Source of the DNA: Cavia porcellus
Lineage: Eukaryota > Chordata > Mammalia > Rodentia > Caviidae
DNA length: 64,000 nt
Reading direction: 5' to 3'
Assembly (NCBI RefSeq): GCF_034190915.1
Contig: NW_026947502.1
Coordinates: forward strand, 39,834,785-39,898,784
Program-made: the position numbers and the translations under genes
Shown: positions 1 through 11,569 of the stretch, in pieces
Layout: every line of letters starts with the position of its first letter
How positions within the stretch are numbered: the stretch's first letter is position 1
Notes under the pieces: model-generated
Seen by the model: only the letters and a program-made list of their open reading frames with translations
Databases searched by the model: none
What the model was told of the DNA's origin: nothing

Positions 1-1214
1 GCTCCCTTCTTGGGTTAATTTTGCTTATTTCTTGCAGTTTTCCTTAGATAGTCCACATTCCTGGCATTTCCAACATCTTGAGATATCTACTGTACTTTCA
101 CCTTCACTCTCATAGCATCACACATGCCCTCATGGGGCACTCTGCTTGGCCTCCTGGGCCTCTTTCTGAAATCTAGGAGGATGTCTTCCTGACCCCACTA
201 CTCTTGTATTCTACATGCACTAAAACCAGCACCACCTGGGTAATGATTAGGTCTGTTTCCGGCTGGAGCAGTTCTTCCTTGTCTCAAGGGTACAGAGGTC
301 TCTGAGTGCCTGGATGACTATGTGCTATAAACCAAATCTGAGGAACAAATTACCTGGGCAGTGGCCATTCTGCCCTGGGGTCCTCTTTTCAAACTGATCT
401 TTCACCTTTGCAATTTTGAATCTGTAAACATAAAGTAGCCCTGTCTATGGGCAATAAGCCTTTGGGGGTATGTACAACTGTTTAGATAGCATTCTCCTCC
501 ATCTGTCCCCAATATATTTTGATATTAGTAAATTCTCATGAATTGTGTTTGGCAAATTTGTGTTCAGAATTAGAGAGACACTTAATACTCTTAAGTAAGG
601 TAATGAAGTCTATATATTATGATGGCAGGATTCTGATTTTTACTAGCCTTTTCTAAGTACATTAACAATGTAACCTATATTATTGAAAGCACCTATAAAT
701 TATAAAACAGTGCCAGGATAAGTGTGTATATCTGTAAATATTATATCTAAAAGCCCTGAAAACATACTGGGACCACCTATTGTATAAAAAGGCCAAAAAG
801 ATGTCCTTAAATTTCATTTTAACTCTTTAAGATTGACCTGAACCAGAAGTCATGAATGAAAATCAATAGCTATTTTGCACAAAGCACCACGCAATTACAA
901 GGGAAATATAAAGTAACTGTCAATTTGACATCTTTTTTAATTTATTTATTTACTTTTAAAATAACCTATTTATCAAAGAAATGAAATAAGAGTAACTGTA
1001 TAAACATATAACACTAAGTGTTCCTAAAGTTGACCACTGATGCACAGAAACTGGGAAGCTGGCATGTTTACTAATTAATTCTATTTCCAATTCTATCACA
1101 ATGATCTTATTCAATGATGGTAGAGAAAGCTATACTAATCTGTGTCAGTCATTAAGTGGTTATTTAAAAACTTTATTTTTAAAGAGAATCCAAGAAAAAA
1201 GCACAAAATAGTTT
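1..1214. other. Unassigned AT-rich stretch
   Basis: I recognise no gene, repeat family or RNA here. The sequence is ordinary AT-rich mammalian DNA with only short chance reading frames. Confidence 0.5.
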
Positions 1215-1375
1215 TATCTTAATAACAATAGTCACCCTTTTGAATACAGGATCTTCGTGGCTTACTAACTCACCTAGGCAAGGCTCAAATTTACAATCCA
1301 CCCTCCTGCCTCAGTCCCCCAGATTCTGGGATTACCAGCATATGTAGCACACCCTGTCAGTTCTCTTCTGACGAT
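1215..1375 (-). repeat. B1/7SL-like SINE relic
   Basis: Read on the plus strand, this has the reverse-complement layout of a 7SL-derived SINE: a CTCAAATTTACAATCC-like segment, then CCTCCTGCCTCAGTC, then a GATTCTGGGATTACC-like block near 1322-1337. These match the antisense B1/Alu landmarks in the right order. The copy is diverged, with no clear TSD or tail, so it is an old insertion. Short ORFs starting just downstream are not considered coding. Confidence 0.55.
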
Positions 1376-3550
1376 TATATGAATACTGCTCCATTTTGTC
1401 AGTAACACTAACTGATTTTGTCACTTCTCTCTTTCTCAAGCCATATCAGATTTCTTTTTCTATTCAGCTTTTCTCTGTTTATCACAAAAGTCACTGTTTC
1501 ACAGAATGTTTCACCAGTAACAAATTGGCTAAAAAACAGAGGCACAGATATGGGAGCAAAAGCACGCGCACATATGCATGACAGATACATAAACACTTGT
1601 ATGTGTAGCATTCCAGAGTGGCAGAGAGGTCACTGTGTTGACTTCTGTACTTTACAGCTGAGGCCACGGCATGATGGAATAAATGTAGTGGATTATTCAT
1701 GATAGCATGGAGACATTTCAGTGTTTAATCTAATCACCACAGTTTTCTGACTAATGCAGTTCCTTTCAGTATAGCTTAAGTCATAGTATGAAACCAAACC
1801 ACTTAATATTATGATACAATAGTGAAAGGTTCAGAAGTATAATCAATAAAAATAGATCTCATTCTATGGCAAATCAAGGAGACGCAACAGAAGGTAGCTA
1901 ACTCAGCTTCTTTCTAATTGACTGAATGAATCACTCAGACTCCATGGGAATAATGGCCAACAAACATCAGAAATTCTGCACTAGCAGGAATTTTTATATC
2001 ATGTATTTTGGTCTATTTTGTTCTCAAAAAGAACAATCTTGGCAGAACTTAAATTTCATCATTAAAGTTGTACAGCTTGCATCATAAACTTTTTTGTGGT
2101 CTTATAAAAGGATATGAAACAGGAGGACAGAATTTGATAGTTAATATTTCTCTTTGGCTGGGCAAGACCTTGAGCCTCTGAGTCATTGTTAGACATAGAT
2201 TATGAGATCAGATGAGGTAATGAATATGAGTTATGGAAGCTGCTTAGTTGTTTGCAAAAAATAAGGGAGTCCTATTTCATTATTATTGCTGTCCTATAGT
2301 TTAACTTGCTTTTCTAATTCAAATGCATATCAAGCAAGATCTTTCCTTTTCATTAAGTTTCAGTAAAATAATATGAAACTACAAAAATATATGACTCCAG
2401 GAACAATACTATGTCCCTAACATATTGATGAGAGGTGGCAACAGTTTCAGGCAGTAAATGTAAGTAGTGAGTCCTATGAAAACACTTCTAACAATAGTCA
2501 TTTTCATGCTCCTTAACAGTTCCAGCCTCTCTCCCCCATGCCATCAGGGTCTTCAGATTCTTTTTTCTTGTTCTTCTACTGAGGGATTACCAAATCCAAC
2601 AGAACTCTGAACAAGAACTGGATGGTATTAATGGGTTTGATTATTGGGAAGAGAAGTTTGCATATAAGGAGTGTAGAGACTCAAATATTTTTCCCATCTC
2701 AAAAAAGAAAGAAAGGAAAGAGAGTGATAGAAAGGAAGAGAAAAAAGGAAAGAAAGAAAAAAAGTAAGAGGATCAATTTGTATACCTGTGCTAACCCTGG
2801 TATACTTGTGAGTTCTGTTAAGGATTAGGCCTGTACTGTTCATATTTCCCCAGCTCCCCAAAGTATGGGTATAAATAAAATGGAAACTGAAATTTTGAAG
2901 TTTAAGCAAAGATTATAGGACTCCACATCATACATGCCATAGGATCACTGAAGGTATCGCTAAACCAAAACTGGCCACTTATGGAATCTCTTTTAAGTTT
3001 TCTAGAACTCATATCACATTGCACCTTATGCTAGCGCTCTAGGTGGCACAGGCTACCTTTATCAGTACCCAGACTGGGAGCACCTTGAGATTGGTGATTT
3101 CAAGATAGTTATTTCCAACCCTAAAGTTGAAAGAATCTAGTGAAGTATATGCCGCACACATTTGCTAAACTAAAATGGATCTAGAGAAGGCACAATTTGA
3201 GGTTAAAATTGCCAGTTTTTAAATGACATTTTGTTAGCATGTGACACTGCTTCACACTGATAGTGCATCTTTAAACTTTTTTTATGTATTACTGTAAAAT
3301 ATAGTTTAAATGTGATAGGGGCTTTGAAATGCAATTCTAAGTAAAAAGAGAAGAAAACAAATTATCAGAAGGCCCAGCTGGAATTAACCATGGTCAATTT
3401 TCCTCCTAACCTTTACCACAGCTTCCCATTTGTAATGCAATTGATCTTCCAAACAGTTTGCTTTAAAGCATGTTTCTGAGGGTTAAATTGGACTTAATAA
3501 GGAATTTCTCTCTTTTAAGTTGACAAACTGTGTACTCACTCCTTAAAGAC
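1376..3550. other. Unassigned stretch with a purine-rich patch
   Basis: No gene is recognised. A purine-rich low-complexity patch (GAAA/GGAA type) lies at about 2698-2768. The Lys/Arg-rich short ORF over it, and the Ser/Phe-rich ORF opposite, are composition artefacts. The remainder is unassigned AT-rich DNA. Confidence 0.5.
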
Positions 3551-3556
3551 AATGAT

Positions 3557-3586
3557 GTGTTGTTGTTGTTGTTGTTGTTGTTGTTT
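3557..3586. repeat. (GTT)n microsatellite
   Basis: About nine to ten nearly perfect GTT repeats. The run lies in otherwise unassigned sequence with no SINE body attached. Confidence 0.9.
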
Positions 3587-3589
3587 TAA

Positions 3590-4414
3590 AGCCTGTGTTG
3601 AAACTTTCAGCACAACTATCTGTCTTGAATTCACCTAGCCCAAACTCCCTGACTCATCCAAATGAGGTCTACTACTAATTTTGCTTTTAATTCATTTTTT
3701 GAATTTATTTCCTGCCTTTTAATTGTTCTAATTTCTTAGATGCTTGTTTGTAAAAGAGTCCCATGTAGTCAAATGTGCTTCACGTTAAGGAGCTGGAAGT
3801 TAGAAGGGTCTCTGAGCACTGGCGCTGGTCTCTTGCCTTCTCTAATAATAAAGTCCTGATCAATAAGCTTCAGAGTTCTTTCTAGTGACCCACAGCCGAA
3901 AGGCAAGTTGGAGGCTCCTCTGGCTGCGGATGCCTGACAGTCAGTAATTCATGCACTGTAGTCACAGCTGTGGAGGTGTCCCATGCCTCAGCAGTTTACA
4001 GAGAACATAGATTATTAGAACGGAGCTGTGACTTAGTTTCTGCTTGTGCTTCTATTGTAGTCTCATGCTCTCGATTTTTTTCTGGAGGCACAGATTTCTG
4101 TGTCTGTCTCCTGCAGGGAGGTTTTTTTTTACCTAGTTGAACTCTGTAAAGAAATAATCATTCATTTTATGTTATATTTTTTAAAATATGTTTTATAATT
4201 TTACTTGACACATGATAAATGATTTGTCACTATACACTCATTTTAATGTATATTAAAATATATACTCAGTACAACAAATGTATGATTTCCTATGTACCAT
4301 ATGAAACAGCAAATAATAATATATAGAAGTAGCAAAATTATGTCTGTAATATAGAAATCATATATTTGGGGAAATTGTACTTTATACCCAAATTCGATCT
4401 CTTAAAAACAGAAA
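3590..4414. other. Unassigned stretch
   Basis: No repeat family or gene is recognised. The centre (about 3780-4090) is somewhat less AT-rich than its surroundings. The right part is very AT-rich. Confidence 0.45.
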
Positions 4415-4590
4415 ATAAGTCAGGCATGGCAGCACCAGTGTCTAATTCCAGTGTGTCCTGAGGCTGACGCAAGAGCTCCTAAATTCAAACCCAGCCTGAG
4501 CAATTTAGTGACTTACCGAGAACCTGTCTCTATACAAATGAGTAAGTAGAATTGGTATTGCAAAGACCCAGTACCACAGAAACAAACAAA
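4415..4590 (+). repeat. B1-like SINE (7SL-derived)
   Basis: The segment has sense 7SL-SINE landmarks in order: a CAGGCATGGCAGCACC start, a TAATTCCAG-like block, a CTGAGGCTGACGCAAGAG block, an AATTCAAACCCAGCCTGAG block, and a CCTGTCTC-like end. A weak AGACCCAGTACCACAG tail resembles an ID 3' half, so it may be a decayed B1+ID composite. Confidence 0.7.
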
Positions 4591-4789
4591 AAACAGGAAG
4601 AAGGAAAACCTCCTAGACTAGCTGAATCATTTTATATGTGGGACCATATATTCATAACGGCTAGTTTTACACACTTCCCTAAGGGATAAATGGAGGCTTG
4701 GGATTATTGGTATCACCCTTCTGAGATTTCTCATTATTGCATTAGGGGTGGGCCATCCTTTCCTACCTACTAAGACTAAGAGTAAAATC

Positions 4790-5090
4790 ACTAAGACTAA
4801 AAACACCCCAGGGCAAGATCCTTCTTAGTATAAGACCACTTCCACTTCCAATCTCTGAGCCATCACTCCCCTCCTCAATCAATAATGGCCTATCCTTTTG
4901 TTGCTAGTGAACAACTGATCATCCCAGATCCTTGCTGTGCCACCTTTTGTCTCTTGATCTTCCTTTGTCCTTTGCTGTGGGCTATAATAGCTGGCAGGAG
5001 ATTGGCAATCACCACAGGGGTCCTCAGTAATTATGTAATTACGTCTAACAAAGCCAAACATCTCAGGACAGGTACCTGTAGATAAAGATA
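4790..5090 (+). mobile_element. LTR fragment, family recurring near 36.3 kb
   Basis: Positions about 4885-5020 align with 36,375-36,525. Shared landmarks are CCTTTTGTT, then CAGATCC at the same distance, then TTTGTCTC with a CT-rich tract, then GCTGGCAGGAGATTGG-like sequence, and finally a CACAGGGGTCCTCAGT-like end. The second copy carries an AATAAA signal and a T-rich end, which is what suggests an LTR. This copy appears to stop near 5090. I cannot assign a family name, and the boundaries are estimates. Confidence 0.5.
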
Positions 5091-5123
5091 AGTACCTATG
5101 AAATTTTCAGAATGGAATTGCTG

Positions 5124-5212
5124 GGGCTGAGGATTTAGCTCAGCGACATAAGCACCTTCCTTGCAAGTGTGTGGTCATGAGTTTGATCCCTGGTACTGAT
5201 AAAAAGAAAAGA
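5124..5212 (+). repeat. ID-type tRNA-derived SINE
   Basis: The tRNA-like body has an A-box region (TTTAGCTCAGCGACATA) and a B-box region (GAGTTTGATCCC), then GGTACTGATAAAAAG and an A-rich tail. Flanks at 5109-5123 and 5213-5227 match at 13 of 15 positions, consistent with a target-site duplication. Members of this class are transcribed by RNA polymerase III and mobilised by L1. The B-box carries a T for C change relative to the copy at 30.8 kb. Confidence 0.88.
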
Positions 5213-5339
5213 CAGAATGAAAATGCTTAATGCATTAATCAGCCCAAAGGACTTCTGGACTTAAAGAGTCAGCAAATGTCAAATCATTTTCCCTAAAATA
5301 TAATCACATAAACCAGAATTTAGGACAACATGATTAAAC

Positions 5340-5600
5340 TGTATATTTTGTTTCCAGACACAGGGCAGAAAGAAGTACAGTAGTGTCACTCTGGTTTGTC
5401 AAAGGTGTGAACACATTTCTAGGAAACTTTTTTTAATCTCATCCAGATTTCTGCCATCATGTTTCTGCCTTGGAGACTGCTGATAGTGAACTGAATTTCC
5501 TCAAACCTGAGCCAAATTAAACCTTTCATTCCTCAAGTTAGGCATATCGGTATTATGACCAGGAATGGGAATGTTGACTAATCTATCACAGAACGTGAGT
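5340..5600 (+). mobile_element. MaLR-like LTR, 3' portion
   Basis: The order of blocks resembles rodent MaLR LTR ends: TCTGCCATCATGTTTCTGCC, then a GAACTGAATTTCCTC-like segment, then GAGCCAAATTAAACC, which contains an ATTAAA-type signal, then a short T-rich end. The left boundary is unclear. Moderate confidence. Confidence 0.45.
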
Positions 5601-5684
5601 CTGACTGTGAACTAAAAACACTGTCTTGTTACATGCTCATCCTTCACAATCTGCATCCTTTTATCCCAAACTAAGATTTGACTT

Positions 5685-6090
5685 TTCTGCAATTCTGGAT
5701 TAAATAGCTCTTTCTATCCCCAAAATCTCTGTAGTTATTCCTCCTGCCAGGAACAAACTGACTCCAATTCTTCATTTGTTCATTTCTTTCTCATCTTCAA
5801 GTATCAGTGTAAATTCATCTCAAAGGCTGTGCTATACCCATTCTTTTAAAGGTGACCCCTTCACTCTATATCTTTTTTCTCTCTGCCTTTTGTTCATTAC
5901 TTTCATAAGAAATAATTTGACATGAATTTCTTTAGTTATATGTGTATTTCACTCTTTCCATTTAATGGAAGATTCTAGTACCCAAGGATGGATAGTGTTT
6001 ATGTACCATTTTTTTTTTCATTAGTACCTCACAGAATGCTCATATGCACTGAGTTCTTATTAAATAGTTTTGGATGAGTTAATAAAAACA
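5685..6090 (+). repeat. L2 (LINE2) 3' end relic
   Basis: Sense L2 3' landmarks appear in decayed form: a CCTGCCAGGAACAAACTG-like segment, a TCATCTCAAAGGCTGTG-like segment, a CCTTTTGTTCATTACTTTC-like segment, and a terminal TTAAATAGTTTTGGATGAGT. L2 has been inactive since early mammalian history, which fits the heavy divergence. Confidence 0.5.
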
Positions 6091-6099
6091 TATCATTTC

Positions 6100-7075
6100 C
6101 TTTTAATTATTTTAAGTATTCAAATCATCCTATCAGGATTCTCTTAATAAGTCCTGTTTTCATCATAATAATTAAAAATAAAACAAACATTGTTTCCCTT
6201 TAAATTATTCTTAGAGAAGGAACACAAGGCATAATTTCTAACACTAGAATTCTGTTACTCGGCTTTACATTGGGAAGATACAACAAATCTCTCCTTTAAA
6301 AACTAAGTCACCAGTTTAGAACCCTGAACTCAGACATGTCAGGATCTCTCCTCCTCTTTATACTCTCAGTACTGAAGGGGTGTTTTCTGCAGTGTGTTTT
6401 TTATTTATTTATTTATTATCCAACTAGTAACTAAGTAGCTCTTCAGTTTTCTATGTTGAAAACCAATTTTCTCTTTGACACTTAAATTTTTCTGTTTCTT
6501 GTGGCATTTTTCCATCTATATTTTCTTTTATTTTCTCTGAAGTAAATTACTTGAAGAGTACCTTTTACCCCTCATCTTCTAGTAGATGTGAAGAACATAT
6601 GCAATATATCAAGCTATTTGTTGAGTTCAATTTTTTCAGTTCTAATTAAGTAGTATAATTATAAGTTGTGAAGTTTTAAATGAAAAAATCTTTCTTCAAT
6701 TATTATTTCAACTACCTCTATTGTATAAATAATTGCTTAATCAGTTAGGCACAGACTCATCCAATATCTACATCCAGCATGATTGGCACTGTTCTGGTTT
6801 CTGGGGAACAACAGAAATGAACAGACCTCTAGAAGGTCAGGAACGTGTTAGCAAAACACTTTCATATGCATGCATACATGTGTACACACACTTGTCACAT
6901 GTCTGGCAAAATGTGAGGATTCTGTTTCTCCACAAGCTCCACTCAGAAGTCATACATCTAAAGTTTTCTCTCATTTTTGTGTCAACTACACAAATTTTGA
7001 AACTCATTGAGTATTACTTATTTTTATGTGGCCATCAACCATGTGTTTAACCTCTGCTTAAGAAGTTAAAGGGTA
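6100..7075. other. Unassigned AT-rich stretch
   Basis: No gene or repeat family is recognised. A short (TTTA)n run lies at about 6400-6417. A 105-codon ORF at 6733-7050 has no recognisable motif and is treated as chance. Confidence 0.45.
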
Positions 7076-7575
7076 TAATTTCTTATGCTGCTATAAAAAT
7101 TGAAATATAGATACACATAGACAGATCCAGATATTCAAAGGTAGAAAGAATCCAAATATCCTTTTAGTAACAGATGAATGGGTAAACAAAATGTAATGTG
7201 CACACAGAGTGGAATATTAGTAGGCCTTAAAAACATGAAATTCTAACACATGCACAAACGTGAATGAATCTTGGAAACATTAAGTGAAAGAAGCCACATG
7301 TAGAGCACAAATAGTGCAGGATTCTGTTCATATAAAATATTTAGGAAAGGAAATAGAGAAAGTAGAAAAACTCTTACCTGATAGTAAAGAGAAGCAAAAG
7401 TTTTGCTGAATGGGTAGAGAATTTCTCTGTGAAAAGATGCAAAAATTTTGGAAATAGATACTTCATTGGTTGCACAACATTGTGGAAACCTAAATGCCAT
7501 TGAGTTATACACATAAAATAGTTAAAATAGTGAATTTAATGTATATTTTACTACAGTTAAAAATTTAAAAGACAT
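7076..7575 (+). repeat. L1M 3' end relic
   Basis: The segment follows the 3' end of old L1M elements: an ACAGATGAATGGGTAAACAA block, a GGAATATTAGTAGGCC block, TTGGAAACATTAAGTG followed by AAAGAAGCCACATG, and a terminal CTACAGTTAAAAATTTAAAA. These are decayed forms of the ORF2 3' end and 3'UTR of mammalian-wide L1. Confidence 0.72.
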
Positions 7576-7599
7576 ATGAAAAGCTTATGTCCTTGAGTC

Positions 7600-8960
7600 C
7601 TGTGTAGTATATTGTTACCACTGCTATCTTACTTTACTCGCTGCTTCCTGTCCAACTAAGTCTGTCTGCTACTTAATTGCAAACCTGGAAGCAGGACTGG
7701 GGAAAGCACACAGCAACGGAACACCTTCTGTCCCTCTCCTCAACCACAAGTGACCCAGAGGACGACTCAGAGCCAGCATTTCCCAGGCTCAAGGATAGAC
7801 CTGCATAGAGAAACTTAGTAGGCAAGGCCTCCCCAGGCTGCTAGAGAAGTGTCCCTGGAGATAATAGATCCACTAAAGCACTGTAGGGGAGTGCTGCTAA
7901 CGTGCTAGGGGAAGCCCTGTCGTTTTCCAGGGAGCCTGAGATTCTCTCCCTCCCCAAGAAATGTAAAATAGGACAGAAAGACCTGGAAAGAGGGGCTTAG
8001 TCATAAAAGGTGGCCTGGCTTAGGAACTGTCCTTGACATCACAAACTTGAGGTTCCCATCTCCTCACCAGAGACACTGGAGCAGTCAGGAGGCAGCCACA
8101 GGATGGTACCATGACACCTGCACCAGTCAGAAGTACCAACAACTGGGCTTGAAATCCTCTCATCCCCTAAGACAGCACCGGCAGGAACAATGGAAGCTGT
8201 AGTGGCATCAGATAAACCAAGCCAGTGAAAATGATACCATAACGATTGTGAAAATTAACCTGCAGAACAGCAGAGAACAGTACCCTGTGTGTTGAACGGT
8301 AATCCTGATGAGGGTGAAGACCTTTTAATATCAGGAATTAAAGGAGAATCCAAAGTGTCTCCTAACACAGTAGGTAAATGCCCAGGATACAATAAGAAAA
8401 TCATCCATCATAGGAGGAACCAAAAAACAAACAAACAAATATTGTAATGAGAAATAACAATTAAGTGATGCCAACAAGATAAATCAGATGTTGGAATTTT
8501 CTTTATTTCTTTTTTTTTTTTTTTTTTTGGTCTTTTTCCTTTTTATTGGTACTGGGAATTAAACTCACGACTGCCTGTTTCCACAGCAGGGGCTTATGCC
8601 GCTGAGCTAAATCCCCAGCCCCCAGATGTTGGAATTTTCTAATAAGAATTTTTAAATTCTTAAAATGTTTCATTAGTCAATTACAAGTTCTCATGAAGCA
8701 AGAAAAAGCTACAAAAATTCAGAAAATAAGAAATTACAAGAAATAATCAAGTAAAAATTATGTGCCTGAAAAAAATACAAAATAACAACACAAATCACTG
8801 GATGGATCTCATAATATAGAGAAGATCACAGATCATATAATCAGTGAATTCAGAGACATAACAGCTGAATTCACAGAATCTTATATTTTTACTCATTTTT
8901 ACAAAAGTAGAAAAACTTTTAATGGAGGAAGGATAGATAACCTTTTTATCAAATGCTGCT
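7600..8960 (+). repeat. L1M 5' region relic (5'UTR to ORF1)
   Basis: The left part (about 7660-8340) is GC-richer and resembles an old L1M 5'UTR. At about 8370-8430, AAATGCCCAGGATACAATAA and a downstream CATCATAGGAGGAACC-like block match the L1M pre-ORF1 segment. The element is interrupted by an ID SINE at 8503-8622. Assignment of the first ~400 bp is weaker than the rest. Confidence 0.5.
8503..8622 (-). repeat. ID-type SINE inserted in L1M, 18-bp TSD
   Basis: On the plus strand this begins with a long poly-T. It continues as the reverse complement of the ID body, including AAACTCACGACTGCC-like and GAGCTAAATCCCCAGCCCC blocks. An identical 18-bp sequence, CAGATGTTGGAATTTTCT, flanks it at 8485-8502 and 8623-8640. 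The perfect TSD and intact tail indicate a comparatively recent insertion. Confidence 0.95.
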
Positions 8961-9754
8961 GGAATAATTAAGATTCAACAGGAAAATGCTAAACTTTAAC
9001 CAAAACCTCATGTTTTATACAAAAATAACTCAAAATGGATTATAGACAATATAAGCTATGGAGTATCTAAAATTATAGAAAAAGTATCTTCAGGATCTAC
9101 ATCTAAGGTCTAATCTATACAAAGGAAAACCTGATAAATTACACACAATTAACTGTATATAAACACTATTGTAAAGAGGAAAAGAAGACAAAATGTAGAT
9201 TGTAGGAAGATTTCTCTAAAGCACATATTCAACGAAAGAGTAATATCTAGACTATTTAAAGAACTTGCAAAACTCAGCAGTAACATATTTAATAGCCAAT
9301 TATAAAATCAAAAAACATATGAAGAGATATTTTCATAAAGATATACAGATTTTAAACAAGCACACAATATACTAAGCTTCATAATCATCCAGGAAGTAAG
9401 AATTTATACTGCACTGTGATAGCTCCGTATGCCACTACAGAGCCAAAAATGAAACTGATGACAAAAGCAATTCTGATGAGGATGAACAGAAATTGGATCA
9501 GTTATTTGTTACTGGTACAAATGTAAGATATTAGAGACAACTGTGAAAAATAGTTTGGCAATGAAACTAAATGGGCAATTATCATATGGCCTAGCAGCAA
9601 TACTCTTGAGCATGAATTCCAAACAAATGAAAACCCACTCACATAACCTCACAAGATTATTCATAGCAGCGCTACTTGTAATATCCAAGAACTGGAATTA
9701 TTCCAGTGCCACTGAATAGGTGAGCAGTTAAGTAGGTGGTGAACAGCCTTACCT

Positions 9755-10126
9755 TGTGTCTCAGTTAATTTTCTCAATGCTGAGACAAAATACTCAACAT
9801 CCAAAGTTAAAGGAGGAAAGGTTCCTTTTGGCTCACAGTATGTAGAGGTTTCAGTCCACAGTCTGCTGGTTTCAAAGCAGGGTGACCTGACAGAGGGACA
9901 TGAAGTAGGCAAACAGTCCACATCAAAGCAGGACAGGCAGAAGGCAGCAAGCCATGACAGCAGAAGTGGCGGACAACCTTTGTTTCCACGCCTTATATTC
10001 CATCCAGGCTTCAATTCCAGCATTGCAACCTTAATTCCAGCATCACACACACTAAGTCCAGCCACCTCCAAAACCCACAACATTATGATCTGAGGCTTGA
10101 GGGGCAGCTTGAGACAAGCTACAACA
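9755..10126 (-). mobile_element. MaLR solo LTR (minus strand)
   Basis: The reverse complement starts TGTTGTAGCTTG and ends with the MaLR 3' signature (AGACACA on that strand). Plus-strand TGCTGAGACAAAATACTCAA is the antisense of the TTTGTCTCAGCAATGAG motif of the provirus LTRs at 46.5 and 54.9 kb. It interrupts an L1M. The 140-codon minus-strand ORF across it is LTR sequence and not a gene. I could not confirm a 5-bp TSD. Confidence 0.78.
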
Positions 10127-10342
10127 CTCTGGAATACTTCTTAGTAATAAAAAAAAAACAATGAATGATTAATGCCATGACTTTGATGAATGTCAGCACT
10201 GCACTGTAAGGAAAAGCTAATCTCAAAAAGATACATTTTGTATGACTCTTTCTATGACATTTTTAAATGATAAAATTGAAAACCTGTGGATCCAAGATGT
10301 AAGGGGGGAAATTTTGGTTATAAAAGTACAACATAACCCCTC

Positions 10343-10687
10343 TGTCTTAGTTACTTTTTATTCGTTGCTGAGACAAAATACTTGAAGCCCAAAGTTGGGA
10401 AAGGAAAGGTTTATTTCTTACAGGTTTTTGGAGGTTTCAGTCCATACTCGGTTGGCTCCAGAGCAGGGTGGCATGGATAGGCCGCAGTTCATGGCGGCTG
10501 CAAACAGCAAGGAAGAAACAGGCAAAAGAGCTAGACACACCTTCTTCCTGCCATTACCTTACATCCTGGCTCATCCCTTTGTAGGTGTAGCACTGACACC
10601 ATCAATCCAAGCACTAGACAGTGAACCAATCACAAATGCACAATGCAAATGCATGATGCCTGGGGGCCACTGACATAAAGCCCCACA
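10343..10687 (-). mobile_element. MaLR solo LTR (minus strand), second copy
   Basis: It starts on the plus strand with TGTCTTAGTTACTTTTTATT and carries TTGCTGAGACAAAATACTTG and GGAGGTTTCAGTCCATACTC, as in the neighbouring LTR at 9.8 kb. The distal part (10,520-10,687) differs from that neighbour, so it is a separate insertion or subfamily. The right edge is estimated from a CCCCACA end. The 92-codon ORF inside is not considered a gene. Confidence 0.75.
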
Positions 10688-10969
10688 AAGAATGAACACA
10701 TACAGACATATACATAAGCACATATATAAGTGCAAGTGAAACTGAAAAAAATTTTAATTGGTTGAGCTGATTGTGTTAATCTCAGTAACATGACTATGGT
10801 ATTATACCATGGATGAACAAAATATTACCATTGGAGCAAACCAAATAAAATACAGGTGACAACTTTCTGTATTTTTTCTTACAGTTGCACGAGATTAACA
10901 AAATTTTATCACTGGAGGAAAATTAAATATAATATACATGTACCAATCTATTCTTATGATTGAATATGA

Positions 10970-11565
10970 ATGAACAACTATCTCACTGAGATATTTCAAT
11001 CAAAACAGGAACAGAAGGCTACATAAAAGGAACAATCAGAAACCAAAAATGCCTTGGAAATTCGAAATGTAGCATAAATAATGAAAACAAAAACTCAATG
11101 GATATGTTGAAGTAAAAAAGTGAGAATTTACAGTTCTGTCCAGAAAGTCATGTATTCAACTACTATAAATCTGGAAAGACTGAACATTAACACAAAACTG
11201 TAGAGAAAATTATTAAGGAATCTAACTATGAAACCCATTCTCATTTTTTAGAAATACTGAATTCTAAACAGTTTATATTTGAAAAAAAAGCCATATATAA
11301 AGGACAGAGAATCAAAATGGCATAATTTTCATCTAGAAGCTAAAAACAAGTATACATTCAAAATCCTAAAAGGGTATGACTTACAGTCTAGAATTCCACA
11401 GGTAGTAGCTCACCAATCAAGTACAAGGATAAAACAATGGAATTTTCTGACAGTTAAGATACCAAAATGTTCAACCTGCCTTGCAGTTCTTCTTGGGAAG
11501 TACTGGGGAAATGTGCCTACTAAACTAAGGCAATAAACAAAAGCAAATCAGAAAGACGAAAGCAG
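10970..11565 (+). repeat. HAL1/L1M ORF1-region relic
   Basis: The block at about 11,380-11,525 follows the HAL1/L1M ORF1 3' region: TCTAGAATTCCACAGG, then CAATCAAGTACAAGGATAAA, then a GGAAGTACTGGGGAAATGTG-like end with a CCTACTAAACTAAGGC segment. The 85-codon ORF at 11,279-11,536 is a remnant of this element, not a host gene. Confidence 0.55.
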
Positions 11566-11569
11566 AATC

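Larger units (their letters stand above)
8641..10960 (+). repeat. L1M relic interrupted by two LTRs
   Basis: Decayed L1M ORF2 3' sequence runs to about 9754, with TTCATAGCAGCGCTACTTGT near its end. It resumes after the first LTR at 10,127 with CTCTGGAATACTTCTTAG-type sequence. After the second LTR it continues into an L1M 3'UTR with ACTATGGTATTATACCATGG and AATATTACCATTGGAGCAA at about 10,790-10,835. The continuity across both LTRs shows that the LTRs are later insertions. Confidence 0.72.

Noticed and set aside
2622..2909. Lys/Arg-rich plus-strand ORF and Ser/Phe-rich minus-strand ORF
   Set aside because: Both are produced by a purine-rich low-complexity patch.
9661..10083. 140-codon minus-strand ORF
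   Set aside because: It lies mostly within a MaLR solo LTR and runs into flanking L1M. LTRs of this family do not encode proteins, and no domain is visible.
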